From the NCBI RefSeq assembly GCF_900110435.1, contig NZ_FODT01000004.1, forward strand, positions 124,001-188,000: DNA of 64,000 nt, in the 5' to 3' direction. Shown here piece by piece: positions 28,006 through 35,985 of the stretch. The stretch comes from Rhodopseudomonas pseudopalustris (GTDB lineage: Bacteria > Pseudomonadota > Alphaproteobacteria > Rhizobiales > Xanthobacteraceae). The notes below the pieces were generated by a model, which saw nothing but the letters and a program-made list of their open reading frames with translations, did no database searches and had not been told where the DNA came from. Position numbers and translations under genes: made by a program. How positions within the stretch are numbered: the stretch's first letter is position 1; every line of letters begins with the position of its first letter.

Positions 28006-28050
28006 CCTGGAGCAGGATGACGGTTCGGAGATAAGTCATCCTGCTCCAGG
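28006..28050. repeat. 16-bp perfect hairpin with 13-nt loop (GAGCAGGATGAC family)
   Basis: CCTGGAGCAGGATGAC and its exact reverse complement GTCATCCTGCTCCAGG enclose a 13-nt loop (28022-28034). It lies in the convergent gap between the acyl-CoA dehydrogenase and the Aer-like receptor and may serve as a bidirectional terminator. Copies with the same loop length but different loop sequence occur at 1431 and 30485. Confidence 0.8.
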
Positions 28051-28108
28051 GGAGAATTCAACGTCGCCTTGGTTGGCTCGGCGGCGTGCGCGGCATCGGC
28101 AGATCGCC

Positions 28109-30253
28109 TCAGGCGGCGCGCACCGTCGACAGGAACCTGTCGACCTCCAAGCTTAACCGGCTGCTGTCGCGCGACAACGCCTGTGCAGCGGCGAACAGCT
28201 GCTGGCAGGCCGCGCCGGTTTCGCTGGCGTCACGCTTCACGTCGCCGATGTGCGAGGTGACCTGCCGGGTGCCGTTCGACGCGTCCTGGACGTTGTGCGT
28301 GATCTCTTGCGTCACGGCGTCTTGCTGTTCGACAGCGGAGGCGATGATCGACGAGATCTCCGAGAGCCGGCCGATGGTGTCGCCGATCTCCTTGATCGCG
28401 TCGACCGACTCTTGCGTGGCGGTCTGCATCCCGGTGATCTGCTGGGCGATCTCGCCGGTGGCCTTCGCGGTCTGTTCGGCGAGTGCCTTCACTTCGCTTG
28501 CCACCACCGCAAAACCACGGCCGGCTTCGCCGGCGCGGGCCGCCTCGATGGTTGCATTCAGCGCCAGAAGGTTTGTCTGCCCGGCGATGTTGTTGATCAG
28601 TTCGACGACGTCGCCGATGCGGTTCGCGGCGTTCGACAGGTCGCTCACCCGCTCGTTGGTTCGGCGAGCCTGGTCTACGGCGCTGGCAGCGATTCGCGCC
28701 GAATCCTGTACCTGCCGGCTGATCTCGTTGACTGAGGCGGTCATCTTCTCGGTGGCGAGCGCGACAGACTGGACGTTGCCCGAGGCTTCCTCGGAGGATG
28801 TCGCGACCATGCTGGTGAGTTCCAGTGCACGGTCGGCGGTTTCCGTCAGCGTGCCAGCCGAGCTCTCCAACTCGGTCGATGCCGACGAAACGGTCTGAAT
28901 GATCTCGCCCACTGCGTTTTCGAAGTCCTCAGCGAGCTTACGCATCTCCTGCTTCCGCGCGTTCGTGATCCGCCTTTCAGTCTCGGACTGAACCTCGCGA
29001 TCGAAGCCGAGCTTGGCCTGCATCGCCTGGATGTTGCGTAGCGCGGTTCCGATCTCGTCGTCGCGCTTGATCAGGATGCGGCTGTTGAAATCGCCTTGCG
29101 CGATCCTGTCCATCGCGGCGTTCAGGCGGCCGAGCGGTCGCAACGTCGCCTGAATAGTCCGGAGGCCGAGCCATCCACCGTAGAAGACGCCGACACAGAG
29201 CAGGCCGATCACCAACGGCAGTGCGATGGCGTATTGGCGATGCGCCTCGCTGGTTTCAGCCTTGGCGGCGTTGACCTGGGCCGACGCAAGGCGCTGCAGC
29301 TGTTGACGTGCTGCCGCATACAACTCCTCGGCAGGTCCGGTCAGCAGAGTCGTCAGCTCGTCGTATTTGCGCTCTGCCAGCAGCGCCAGTCCGGGCCTGA
29401 CGGCGCGATCGAGAAATTCATTGCGTCTTGCGGCGTAGGCATCGGCAATGGTCTTTTCTTCGCCCGGTCGCGGCGAATAGCTCGAACCCGCCTTGCTGAT
29501 ATTGTCGATATTGGTGTTGATCCTCGTGATCAAATCCGCCACCGGTTTGCCCGCTCGGCCGTTGACCACGGCGTCGTGAAGCGCGACGATGTTGTCTTTC
29601 ATCCGGTCGCTGGTATCGAGCAGCATAGCGAGAGGCGCTGTGCTGTTCTCGTAGATCGACTGGATCCGGTTGTTGTCCTGATGTGACGAGATCATGCCGA
29701 TCAGACCGATCAGCAGCATCAGCGCGACCTGGACTGAGACCAGCGTGGTCAGCCGCGCCTTCATCGTCCCGGTGAACAGCGACAGGCGGTCGAAGACAGT
29801 CCGCCGCCGCACGATCCCGGCCGTAACTGTGTAGTTGGTGGACTTCTTCGCGCGTAGTTCAGCATAAGCCTGTTCGGCTTCGGCGCGCAGGTCGTTTGTG
29901 ATCCTGGTACGGATCGACATGTATCCGCTCAGCTTGCCGCCTTCCCAAATCGGAGAGGCACTCGCCATCACCCAGTAATAGTCACCATTCTTGCGCCGGT
30001 TCTTGACTGCGCCGTACCAGGGTTTGCCCGCCTTCAGCGTTGCCCAGAGATCCTCGTAGGCTTCCGGCGGCATATCCGGGTGGCGAACGATGTTGTGCGG
30101 CTGGCCGATCAGTTCGTCCTCGGCGAAGCCGGAGGCCTCGATAAATGCGTCATTGCAGTAAGTGATCCGACCCTTGACGTCGGTCTTGCTGACAATGAAG
30201 CAGTCGTCGGGGATCGGATATTCGACGGTTGTAACGGGCAAATTGTTGCGCAT
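28109..30253 (-). CDS. Aer-like methyl-accepting chemotaxis protein with N-terminal PAS domain
   Basis: 714 aa. An N-terminal cytoplasmic PAS domain (about 15-115) carries the Aer-type run [17 protein letters not shown] followed by [13 protein letters not shown] and GYMSIRTR, which in Aer binds FAD and senses redox/oxygen. Unlike enteric Aer, there is then TM1 (about 170-192), a periplasmic helical domain of about 150 aa, TM2 (about 347-368), HAMP ([20 protein letters not shown]), and a signalling coiled coil with the conserved tip [24 protein letters not shown] precedes ATG 30253. So it could combine a redox PAS input with a periplasmic input. It ends FLSTVRAA, without a CheR-docking pentapeptide. 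Confidence 0.87.
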   Translation of the reverse strand: MRNNLPVTTVEYPIPDDCFIVSKTDVKGRITYCNDAFIEASGFAEDELIGQPHNIVRHPDMPPEAYEDLWATLKAGKPWYGAVKNRRKNGDYYWVMASASPIWEGGKLSGYMSIRTRITNDLRAEAEQAYAELRAKKSTNYTVTAGIVRRRTVFDRLSLFTGTMKARLTTLVSVQVALMLLIGLIGMISSHQDNNRIQSIYENSTAPLAMLLDTSDRMKDNIVALHDAVVNGRAGKPVADLITRINTNIDNISKAGSSYSPRPGEEKTIADAYAARRNEFLDRAVRPGLALLAERKYDELTTLLTGPAEELYAAARQQLQRLASAQVNAAKAETSEAHRQYAIALPLVIGLLCVGVFYGGWLGLRTIQATLRPLGRLNAAMDRIAQGDFNSRILIKRDDEIGTALRNIQAMQAKLGFDREVQSETERRITNARKQEMRKLAEDFENAVGEIIQTVSSASTELESSAGTLTETADRALELTSMVATSSEEASGNVQSVALATEKMTASVNEISRQVQDSARIAASAVDQARRTNERVSDLSNAANRIGDVVELINNIAGQTNLLALNATIEAARAGEAGRGFAVVASEVKALAEQTAKATGEIAQQITGMQTATQESVDAIKEIGDTIGRLSEISSIIASAVEQQDAVTQEITHNVQDASNGTRQVTSHIGDVKRDASETGAACQQLFAAAQALSRDSSRLSLEVDRFLSTVRAA

Positions 30254-30412
30254 CCACTAGCTCCGTGGCTTGCAAAAGGACGGCGGGCATCACCAGTGGC
30301 AGATCGGCGCGCGATCCATCTGTGGTGGCGTTGGCGACTGGTTTGTTGGCAGGACGGGACGAGACGCAGTCCGGCAGTGCGTATTTCAGCGATCGATAGT
30401 TCGCATAGCATT

Positions 30413-30448
30413 AAGGCCCGTCCTCGTATCGCTACGAGGACGGGCCTT
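30413..30448 (-). terminator. perfect 16-bp hairpin with TCGC loop
   Basis: AAGGCCCGTCCTCGTA pairs exactly with TACGAGGACGGGCCTT around a 4-nt loop. It lies about 210 nt beyond the stop codon of the minus-strand acyl-CoA ligase and upstream of the receptor gene, so it is well placed to stop read-through between them. No long T-run follows on either strand. Confidence 0.6.
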
Positions 30449-30484
30449 CTAGGGCTTAGACTTTGGACGGGTTCTTTGCTGTCA

Positions 30485-30521
30485 GAGCAGGATGACTTGT
30501 CGTCGAATCGTCATCCGGCTC
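30485..30521. repeat. GAGCAGGATGAC hairpin element, second good copy
   Basis: GAGCAGGATGAC and GTCATCCGGCTC pair with one mismatch around a 13-nt loop (30497-30509). The arms match the element at 28006-28050 while the loop sequence differs. Confidence 0.75.
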
Positions 30522-30534
30522 CCGCTGTTTGTTT

Positions 30535-30582
30535 GAGCATGATCTTCGCCGAAAATCGGTATCCACGCTTCGGGATCATGCG
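30535..30582. repeat. CATGATC-type palindromic element, right copy
   Basis: GCATGATC (30537-30544) and GATCATGC (30574-30581) are perfect inverted arms, with CGCCGAAAATCGG in between. It is related to the element at 27951-27993. The two element types flank the Aer-like receptor in mirrored order. Confidence 0.65.
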
Positions 30583-30658
30583 CTAGCGCCGGCCGCGCAT
30601 GGTGGTCGGGCTTGCGCGCCGCGTTCGGCGAGGCCACGTGGTAATCAGGCGCTCCCGC

Positions 30659-32236
30659 TCAGTTCACCTGCCGGTCCTTCCCCGTCCAATACGGGTCGCG
30701 AAGGTTGCGGCGCAGGATCTTGCCGGAGGCGTTGCGCGGCAGCGCGGGGATGAAGTCGATCGACTTCGGCGTCTTGTAGCCTGCGATGCGGCTGCGGGTG
30801 AAGCTGATGATGTCCTGCGAGGTCGCCTCCTTGCCCGGCTTCATGACGACCACCGCCTTGACCGCTTCGCCCCACTGATCGTCCGGCACGCCGACCACCG
30901 CGACCTCGGCCACATCCGGGTGATCGCAGATCGCGCTCTCGACTTCGGCCGGGTAGATGTTCTCGCCGCCAGAGATGATCATGTCCTTGATGCGGTCGTG
31001 GATGTAGAGGTAGCCGTCCTCGTCCATGTAGCCGGCGTCGCCGGTGCGCAGCCAGTTGTCGCCGTCGATCGTTCGTTTGGTCGCCTCGGGCAAATTCCAG
31101 TAGCCGACCATGTTGGAGCCGGATCGGGTGGCGATCTCGCCGACCTGGCGCGGCGGCAGACGATTGCCGTCGGGATCGAGGATCGCGAGTTCGACGCCGG
31201 GCAGCGCCTTTCCGGCGGAACGCATCCGCTCCAGTCCCTCGACGTGATCCTCCGGCGGCAGCGCCACGATGGTGCCGGTGGTCTCGGTCATGCCGTACAT
31301 CTGCACGAAGCCGCATTTGAAGACCTCGATGCACTCCTTCAGCAGCGCCGCGGGAATCGGAGAGGCGCCGTACAGCATGTATTTCAGCCGCGAAAAGTCG
31401 ATCTCGCGGGCGCGCGGCTGCCGCACTACGAACTGCATCGCGGCCGGGACCATGAACAGCTTGGTGATCTTGGCGTGCTCGAAGAAATCCAGCACCTTGG
31501 TCGGATCGAACTCGCGCGCGACCACGCCCTTGGCGCCGTGATAGATGCCGATCACGCCCCAGCCGGAGCCGCCGATGTGAAACACCGGCATCGCCACCAG
31601 CGAGACGTCGTCGGTCGACCATTTGTTCCACTCGGGCGTGCTGTCCTTTCCGGCGCGGACCAGCGACAGGAAGTTGGCGTGGCTCAGCATCGCGCCTTTT
31701 GGCTTTCCCGTGGTGCCCGATGTGTAGAGCTGGATCGCGATGTCGGCGGGGTCGATCTGGACCTGCGGATCGTCCTTCGGCTGCGCATCGCGCCATTTGG
31801 CGACGTCGGTCCATTCCGGCGCGCCGCCCTCGGTGGTGATGATATGCCGTACGCCCGGCAACTGATCCTTCAGGCCGCGGACCTGATCGACGAATTCCGG
31901 GCCGACGAATAGAATCGCGGCCTTGCAGTCCTCGACGATGAAAGCGATCTCGGGACCGGCAAGCCGCCAGTTCACCGGCGCCATCACCACATTGGCCTTG
32001 ATCGCGCCGAGCAGCAGCTCGAAATAGATATCGCTGTTCTTGCCGAGATAGGCCACGCGCTCGCGCGGCTGCACGCCGGAGGCTTTGAGCGCGTGGGCGA
32101 TCTGGTTGGTGTGGGCGTCGAATTGCGCGAAGGTGGTGATACGACCTTCGAATTCGAAAACGATCTCGTCGCCGCGGGCTTCGGCCTGCGCACGGACGAC
32201 CTCGGCCAGCGTGTTCGGCTCGGACAACTCGGACAT
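30659..32236 (-). CDS. AMP-forming acyl-CoA synthetase (long-chain/aryl acid ligase family)
   Basis: 525 aa adenylate-forming ligase activating a carboxylic acid to its CoA ester with ATP. The P-loop-like motif YTSGTTGKPKGA is at about 177-188. MYGMTETTG lies near 300, and the hinge and C-terminal motifs are YLYIHDRIKDMIISGGENIYP and NASGKILRR, with the catalytic Lys. ATG 32236 follows AGGGAG; an open frame continues upstream without support. It is divergent from nothing close and transcribed alone, 222 bp downstream of an SDR gene. The substrate is not determinable. Confidence 0.88.
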   Translation of the reverse strand: MSELSEPNTLAEVVRAQAEARGDEIVFEFEGRITTFAQFDAHTNQIAHALKASGVQPRERVAYLGKNSDIYFELLLGAIKANVVMAPVNWRLAGPEIAFIVEDCKAAILFVGPEFVDQVRGLKDQLPGVRHIITTEGGAPEWTDVAKWRDAQPKDDPQVQIDPADIAIQLYTSGTTGKPKGAMLSHANFLSLVRAGKDSTPEWNKWSTDDVSLVAMPVFHIGGSGWGVIGIYHGAKGVVAREFDPTKVLDFFEHAKITKLFMVPAAMQFVVRQPRAREIDFSRLKYMLYGASPIPAALLKECIEVFKCGFVQMYGMTETTGTIVALPPEDHVEGLERMRSAGKALPGVELAILDPDGNRLPPRQVGEIATRSGSNMVGYWNLPEATKRTIDGDNWLRTGDAGYMDEDGYLYIHDRIKDMIISGGENIYPAEVESAICDHPDVAEVAVVGVPDDQWGEAVKAVVVMKPGKEATSQDIISFTRSRIAGYKTPKSIDFIPALPRNASGKILRRNLRDPYWTGKDRQVN

Positions 32237-32398
32237 CTTCACTCCCTGGGATGATTGTTGGTGCTTACTTATGGTTGCATAAAGTCTGCCGCGCTTCGCA
32301 ATCAAATACAAGCGTGAGTGTTAGTAGCAGGGCTTTGTGTCGCGGCCTGTGTACGCGCGATGCGAAATCCAGCGTGCGGCGTCGGATTGACGACAGGC

Positions 32399-32424
32399 GT
32401 CATTCCCCGTTTCGCGGGGATGAC
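32399..32424 (-). terminator. short GC hairpin downstream of SDR gene
   Basis: GTCATTCCCCG TTT CGCGGGGATGAC, an 11- to 12-nt arm pair with a T bulge and a 3-nt loop, lies about 37 nt beyond the minus-strand SDR stop codon. A similar CGCGGGGATCACCCCCG piece overlaps the SDR stop itself. It could terminate the SDR transcript. Confidence 0.5.
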
Positions 32425-32460
32425 GGCTGTCTGAGCGCTATCTGCTTGGCTGCGCGGGGA

Positions 32461-33333
32461 TCACCCCCGTTTCGCGCGGTCCTTTTCGTTCTGCGCCTTG
32501 ATCGAGGCCTTGGCCTGGTCCCAGTCGGCGTTGCTCCAGTCGCGGAGCTGGTAGAAGTTGCCGCCCATCGCCAGGCCCTGGGCGCCGTCCATCGCGATGG
32601 TCTCGCCGTTGATCCAGTCGCAGCCGCCGGAGATCAGGAACACTGCGACGTTTTGCAGTTCCTCCATGGTGCCGACCCGGCCCATCGGATTCATCTTGAC
32701 GGTGCGCGCGCCGGCCTCGTCGCCGGGCTTGATCCGCTTGCTCATGCCTTCGGTCGGGATTTCACCCGGCGCGATGGTGTTGAGGCGAATGCCGTAACGG
32801 CCCCATTCGATGGCGAGCGACATCGTCATCGCGTGGATCGCCGATTTGCTCATCGCCGAGGGGACCACATAGGGGCTTCCGTTGCGCACCCACGTCGTGG
32901 TGATCGACACCACGTTGCCGCGATGGCCGCCTTCGATCCAGCGTTTGCCGACCGCGTGGGTAACGTAAAACGTTCCGTGCATCACGATGTTGGCGACGGC
33001 GTCGAAGCCGCGCGGCGACAGGTCTTCCGTCCGCGAGATGAAATTCCCGGCGGCGTTGTTGATCAAATCGGTGAGGGGGCCACCGCTGAAAATGGTCTCG
33101 ACCATGTGGTCGACCGCGCCGGCGTCGCGGATGTCGACGCCGTAAGTCATCACCTTGCCGCCATAGGCGTCCATCAATTCGGTCGCGGTCTCGTCGCAGA
33201 CGCCCTTGCGGCGGCCGCAAATGTGGACTTCGGCGCCGAGCTGCAGGAAGCGCGCGGCCATCGATTTGCCGAGGCCGGTGCCTCCGCCGGTGACGAGGAT
33301 GCGGCGGCCTGCGAGAAGCTGATCGGTAAACAT
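32461..33333 (-). CDS. SDR family oxidoreductase, 2,4-dienoyl-CoA reductase-like
   Basis: 290 aa SDR. Cofactor motif TGGGTGLG (15-22), NNAAGNF at 92-98, and the helix PSAMSKSAIHAM with Lys163. Ser159 stands where classical SDRs have Tyr, which is usual in the 2,4-dienoyl-CoA reductase (DECR) branch. The LAIEWGRYGIRLNTIAPG stretch is also DECR-like. It would reduce an unsaturated acyl-CoA using NADPH. ATG 33333 is chosen by homology of the N-terminus; the ribosome site is weak. The last codons coincide with a small hairpin. It is divergent from a crotonase gene. Confidence 0.82.
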   Translation of the reverse strand: MFTDQLLAGRRILVTGGGTGLGKSMAARFLQLGAEVHICGRRKGVCDETATELMDAYGGKVMTYGVDIRDAGAVDHMVETIFSGGPLTDLINNAAGNFISRTEDLSPRGFDAVANIVMHGTFYVTHAVGKRWIEGGHRGNVVSITTTWVRNGSPYVVPSAMSKSAIHAMTMSLAIEWGRYGIRLNTIAPGEIPTEGMSKRIKPGDEAGARTVKMNPMGRVGTMEELQNVAVFLISGGCDWINGETIAMDGAQGLAMGGNFYQLRDWSNADWDQAKASIKAQNEKDRAKRG

Positions 33334-33357
33334 GGGAATTGCCCGCGAAAATGGATG

Positions 33358-33395
33358 GTTGTCGTTAATTAGGCGATTGACTAAATTCCGACAAC
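33358..33395. promoter_or_regulatory. GTTGTCG-N24-CGACAAC inverted repeat in a divergent promoter
   Basis: Perfect 7-bp arms flank an AT-rich core (33365-33388) that contains TTAG/CTAA half-sites 8 nt apart. It lies 24 nt from the SDR start and 53 nt from the crotonase start, so a protein bound here could control both. Confidence 0.45.
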
Positions 33396-33448
33396 GCTTT
33401 TCTGTAGCGCCACAACACAAGCCACAACACATGTAGGGAAATGGCCCG

Positions 33449-34261
33449 ATGAGTGATCGCGTTTCGGTATCGGTGTCGGACGGCGTTGCCGACGTCCGGC
33501 TGGTGCGGGCGGACAAGATGAATGCGCTCGACGCCGCGATGTTCGAGGCGCTGATCGCGACCACCGAGCGGCTGGCGCATGAGAAGGGCGTCCGCGTCGT
33601 GGTGCTGTCGGGTGAGGGTAGGGCGTTCTGCGCCGGCCTCGACATGGGGCGTTTCGCCGCAATGAACGACAATGGCGGTAACGGAATTCCGGGCGGCGAA
33701 TTTCGCGACCTCACCAAGCGCACCCACGGCAAGGCCAATGCGGCGCAGCAGGCGGTGTGGGGATGGCGGATGCTGCCGGTGCCGGTGATTGCCGCGATCC
33801 ACGGCGTCGCCTTCGGCGGCGGCTTTCAGCTCGCGCTCGGCGCCGACATCCGGCTGATGGCGCCGGATGCGCGGATGTCGATCATGGAAATCAAATGGGG
33901 GCTGGTGCCGGACATGGCCGGCACACCGATCCTCGCCTCGCTGGTGCGTGACGACATCCTGCGGGAGCTGACCTACACCGGGCGAATCTTCTCGGCGCAG
34001 GAGGCGCTGTCTTACGGCCTCGCCACGAAGATCGTCGACGACCCGCGCGCCGCCGCGCTGGAGATGGCGCTGGAGATCGCCGGCAAGAGCCCGGACGCGA
34101 TCCGAGCCGCAAAGCGCATGTTCAACAATCTGTCGGTCGATCCAGGCCCGGCGCTGCTTGCCGAAAGCGTCGAGCAGCAGAAGCTGATCGGCTCGGCCAA
34201 CCAGACCGAGGCGGTGCGCGCCAACATGGAGCAACGGCGGCCGAATTTCGTCGACGCATAG
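33449..34261 (+). CDS. crotonase/enoyl-CoA hydratase family protein
   Basis: 270 aa crotonase. Segments are AFCAGLDMGRF (oxyanion hole 1), HGVAFGGGFQLALGAD (oxyanion hole 2) and IKWGLVPDMAGTP, where Asp takes the position used by isomerases. The C-terminal helices are typical. ATG 33449 follows a purine-rich AGGGAAA site. It may be cotranscribed with the acyl-CoA ligase 149 bp downstream. The precise reaction (hydration or double-bond isomerisation) is unknown. Confidence 0.85.
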   Translation: MSDRVSVSVSDGVADVRLVRADKMNALDAAMFEALIATTERLAHEKGVRVVVLSGEGRAFCAGLDMGRFAAMNDNGGNGIPGGEFRDLTKRTHGKANAAQQAVWGWRMLPVPVIAAIHGVAFGGGFQLALGADIRLMAPDARMSIMEIKWGLVPDMAGTPILASLVRDDILRELTYTGRIFSAQEALSYGLATKIVDDPRAAALEMALEIAGKSPDAIRAAKRMFNNLSVDPGPALLAESVEQQKLIGSANQTEAVRANMEQRRPNFVDA

Positions 34262-34410
34262 CGCTACGTCGTAATCACATGACTTGACGACGAGGAGCCG
34301 CGCGCACAGCGCGGCGTCTTCGCGTATAAGCGCTCCGTCATCTTGCTTCGCGCGGCGCCGCCCGCGCGCACAAGGCGAGGCTCAACCCGACAGCAGATCG
34401 GAGCGCAACA

Positions 34411-35985
34411 ATGTCCCAAGGCGAGCTCACCCAAAGCCATATCACCCAAGGCCATCTCTCTCACGGCATCGTCAGTGGCGACCGCCATCGGTCGTTCGAG
34501 GAGGTCAATGCGCGCGCCGCGCAGATCGCTGGCGGGCTGCAGGGCCTTGGCGTCAAACCCGGCGATTGCGTTTGCGTCCTGATGCGCAACGACATCGCCT
34601 TTCTTGAATCCGCCTATGCGGTCATGATGCTCGGCGCCTACATGGTCCCGGTGAACTGGCACTTCAAACCAGAAGGGGTTCTCTACGTGCTGGGCGATTC
34701 CGGCACGCGCGTTTTGATCGGCCATGCCGATCTGCTGCACCACGCGGCTGGAATCGTGCCCGCAGCGGTCACGATGCTGAGCGTGCCGACGCCGCCGGAA
34801 ATCCTCGCGAGCTACAGCATCGATCCCGATCATCGCGCGGCTCCCGCCGGCGCGATCGATCTCGACCGCTGGCTCGCGCAGCAGAGGCCATATGACGGCC
34901 CGGCGCTGCCGCAGCCGCAGAACATGATCTACACCTCGGGCACCACCGGCCATCCGAAGGGCGTCAAACGGTTCGCGCCGACGCCGCAACAGTCGGCGAA
35001 CGCCGAAGCCATGCGCGCAGCGATCTACGGCCTGAAGCCGGGCGTCCGCGCGCTGTGCCCCGGGCCGCTGTATCACTCCGCGCCGAATTCGTTCGGCATT
35101 CGCGCCGGCCGGCTCGGCGGAGTGCTGGCGCTGATGCCGCGGTTCGAACCCGAAACGCTGCTGCAGCTGATCGAGCAACACCGGATCGATACCGTGTTCA
35201 TGGTGCCAACGATGTTCATCCGGCTGATGAAGCTGCCGGAAGCGGTGCGCAACACGTACGACGTGTCGTCGCTGCGCCATGTCATCCATGCCGCGGCGCC
35301 GTGCCCCCCGGACGTCAAGCGCGCGATGATCGACTGGTGGGGGCCGGTGATCTACGAATTCTACGGCTCCACCGAGAGTGGCGCGGTGACGTTCGCAAGC
35401 TCCGAAGATGCGCTGAAGAAGCCCGGCACCGTCGGCAGAATCGCCGCCGGCGCCGAGCTTGTGTTCGTCGACGACGACAATAACGAGGTGCCGCAGGGCG
35501 AGGTCGGCGAGATCTTCTCGCGGATCCCCGGCAATCCGGATTTCACCTATCACAACAAGCCGGAGAAACGCGCGGAGATCGACCGGGGCGGCTTCATCAC
35601 CTCGGGCGACATGGGCTATCTCGACGAGGACGGCTACGTCTTCATCTGCGACCGCAAGCGCGACATGGTGATCTCCGGCGGCGTCAACATCTATCCAGCC
35701 GAGATCGAGGCGGCGCTGCACGCGATCCCAGGCGTGCACGATTGCGCGGTGTTTGGAATTCCCGACGCCGAATTCGGTGAGGCGCTGATGGCGATGCTCG
35801 AGCCGCAGCCCGGCGTCACACTCGAGCAGAGCAATATCCGCGATCAGCTCAGGCTGTCGCTCGCCGGCTACAAGGTTCCGAAGCACATCGAGATCATGGC
35901 GCAGTTGCCGCGCGAGGACTCCGGCAAGATCTTCAAGCGCCGGCTGCGCGATCCGTACTGGGCCAAAGCTGGTCGGGTGATTTAG
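34411..35985 (+). CDS. AMP-forming acyl-CoA synthetase
   Basis: 524 aa adenylate-forming ligase. The ATP-binding motif IYTSGTTGHPKGVKR lies at about 172-186, FYGSTESG near 316, and the hinge motif CDRKRDMVISGGVNIYP near 420. The catalytic lysine is in REDSGKIFKRRLRDPYW at the C-terminus. GGAGC precedes ATG 34411. The N-terminus (about 15 residues rich in Ser, Gln and His: SQGELTQSHITQGHLSHG) is unusual for the family. Its last 53 bp overlap the 3' end of the convergent sensor kinase gene. Confidence 0.88.
   Translation: MSQGELTQSHITQGHLSHGIVSGDRHRSFEEVNARAAQIAGGLQGLGVKPGDCVCVLMRNDIAFLESAYAVMMLGAYMVPVNWHFKPEGVLYVLGDSGTRVLIGHADLLHHAAGIVPAAVTMLSVPTPPEILASYSIDPDHRAAPAGAIDLDRWLAQQRPYDGPALPQPQNMIYTSGTTGHPKGVKRFAPTPQQSANAEAMRAAIYGLKPGVRALCPGPLYHSAPNSFGIRAGRLGGVLALMPRFEPETLLQLIEQHRIDTVFMVPTMFIRLMKLPEAVRNTYDVSSLRHVIHAAAPCPPDVKRAMIDWWGPVIYEFYGSTESGAVTFASSEDALKKPGTVGRIAAGAELVFVDDDNNEVPQGEVGEIFSRIPGNPDFTYHNKPEKRAEIDRGGFITSGDMGYLDEDGYVFICDRKRDMVISGGVNIYPAEIEAALHAIPGVHDCAVFGIPDAEFGEALMAMLEPQPGVTLEQSNIRDQLRLSLAGYKVPKHIEIMAQLPREDSGKIFKRRLRDPYWAKAGRVI

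Larger units (their letters stand above)
30254..30658. other. 405-bp gene-free region with three hairpin elements
   Basis: No supported coding sequence is present between the receptor start and the acyl-CoA ligase stop. The region holds a strong hairpin at 30413-30448, a GAGCAGGATGAC element at 30485-30521 and a CATGATC element at 30537-30581. The 150 nt next to the receptor should contain its promoter, but I see no clear consensus boxes. Confidence 0.6.

Noticed and set aside
34264-35886. A 540-codon open frame on the minus strand
   Set aside because: It lies opposite the acyl-CoA ligase gene with all its motifs; the composition is that of an antisense shadow.
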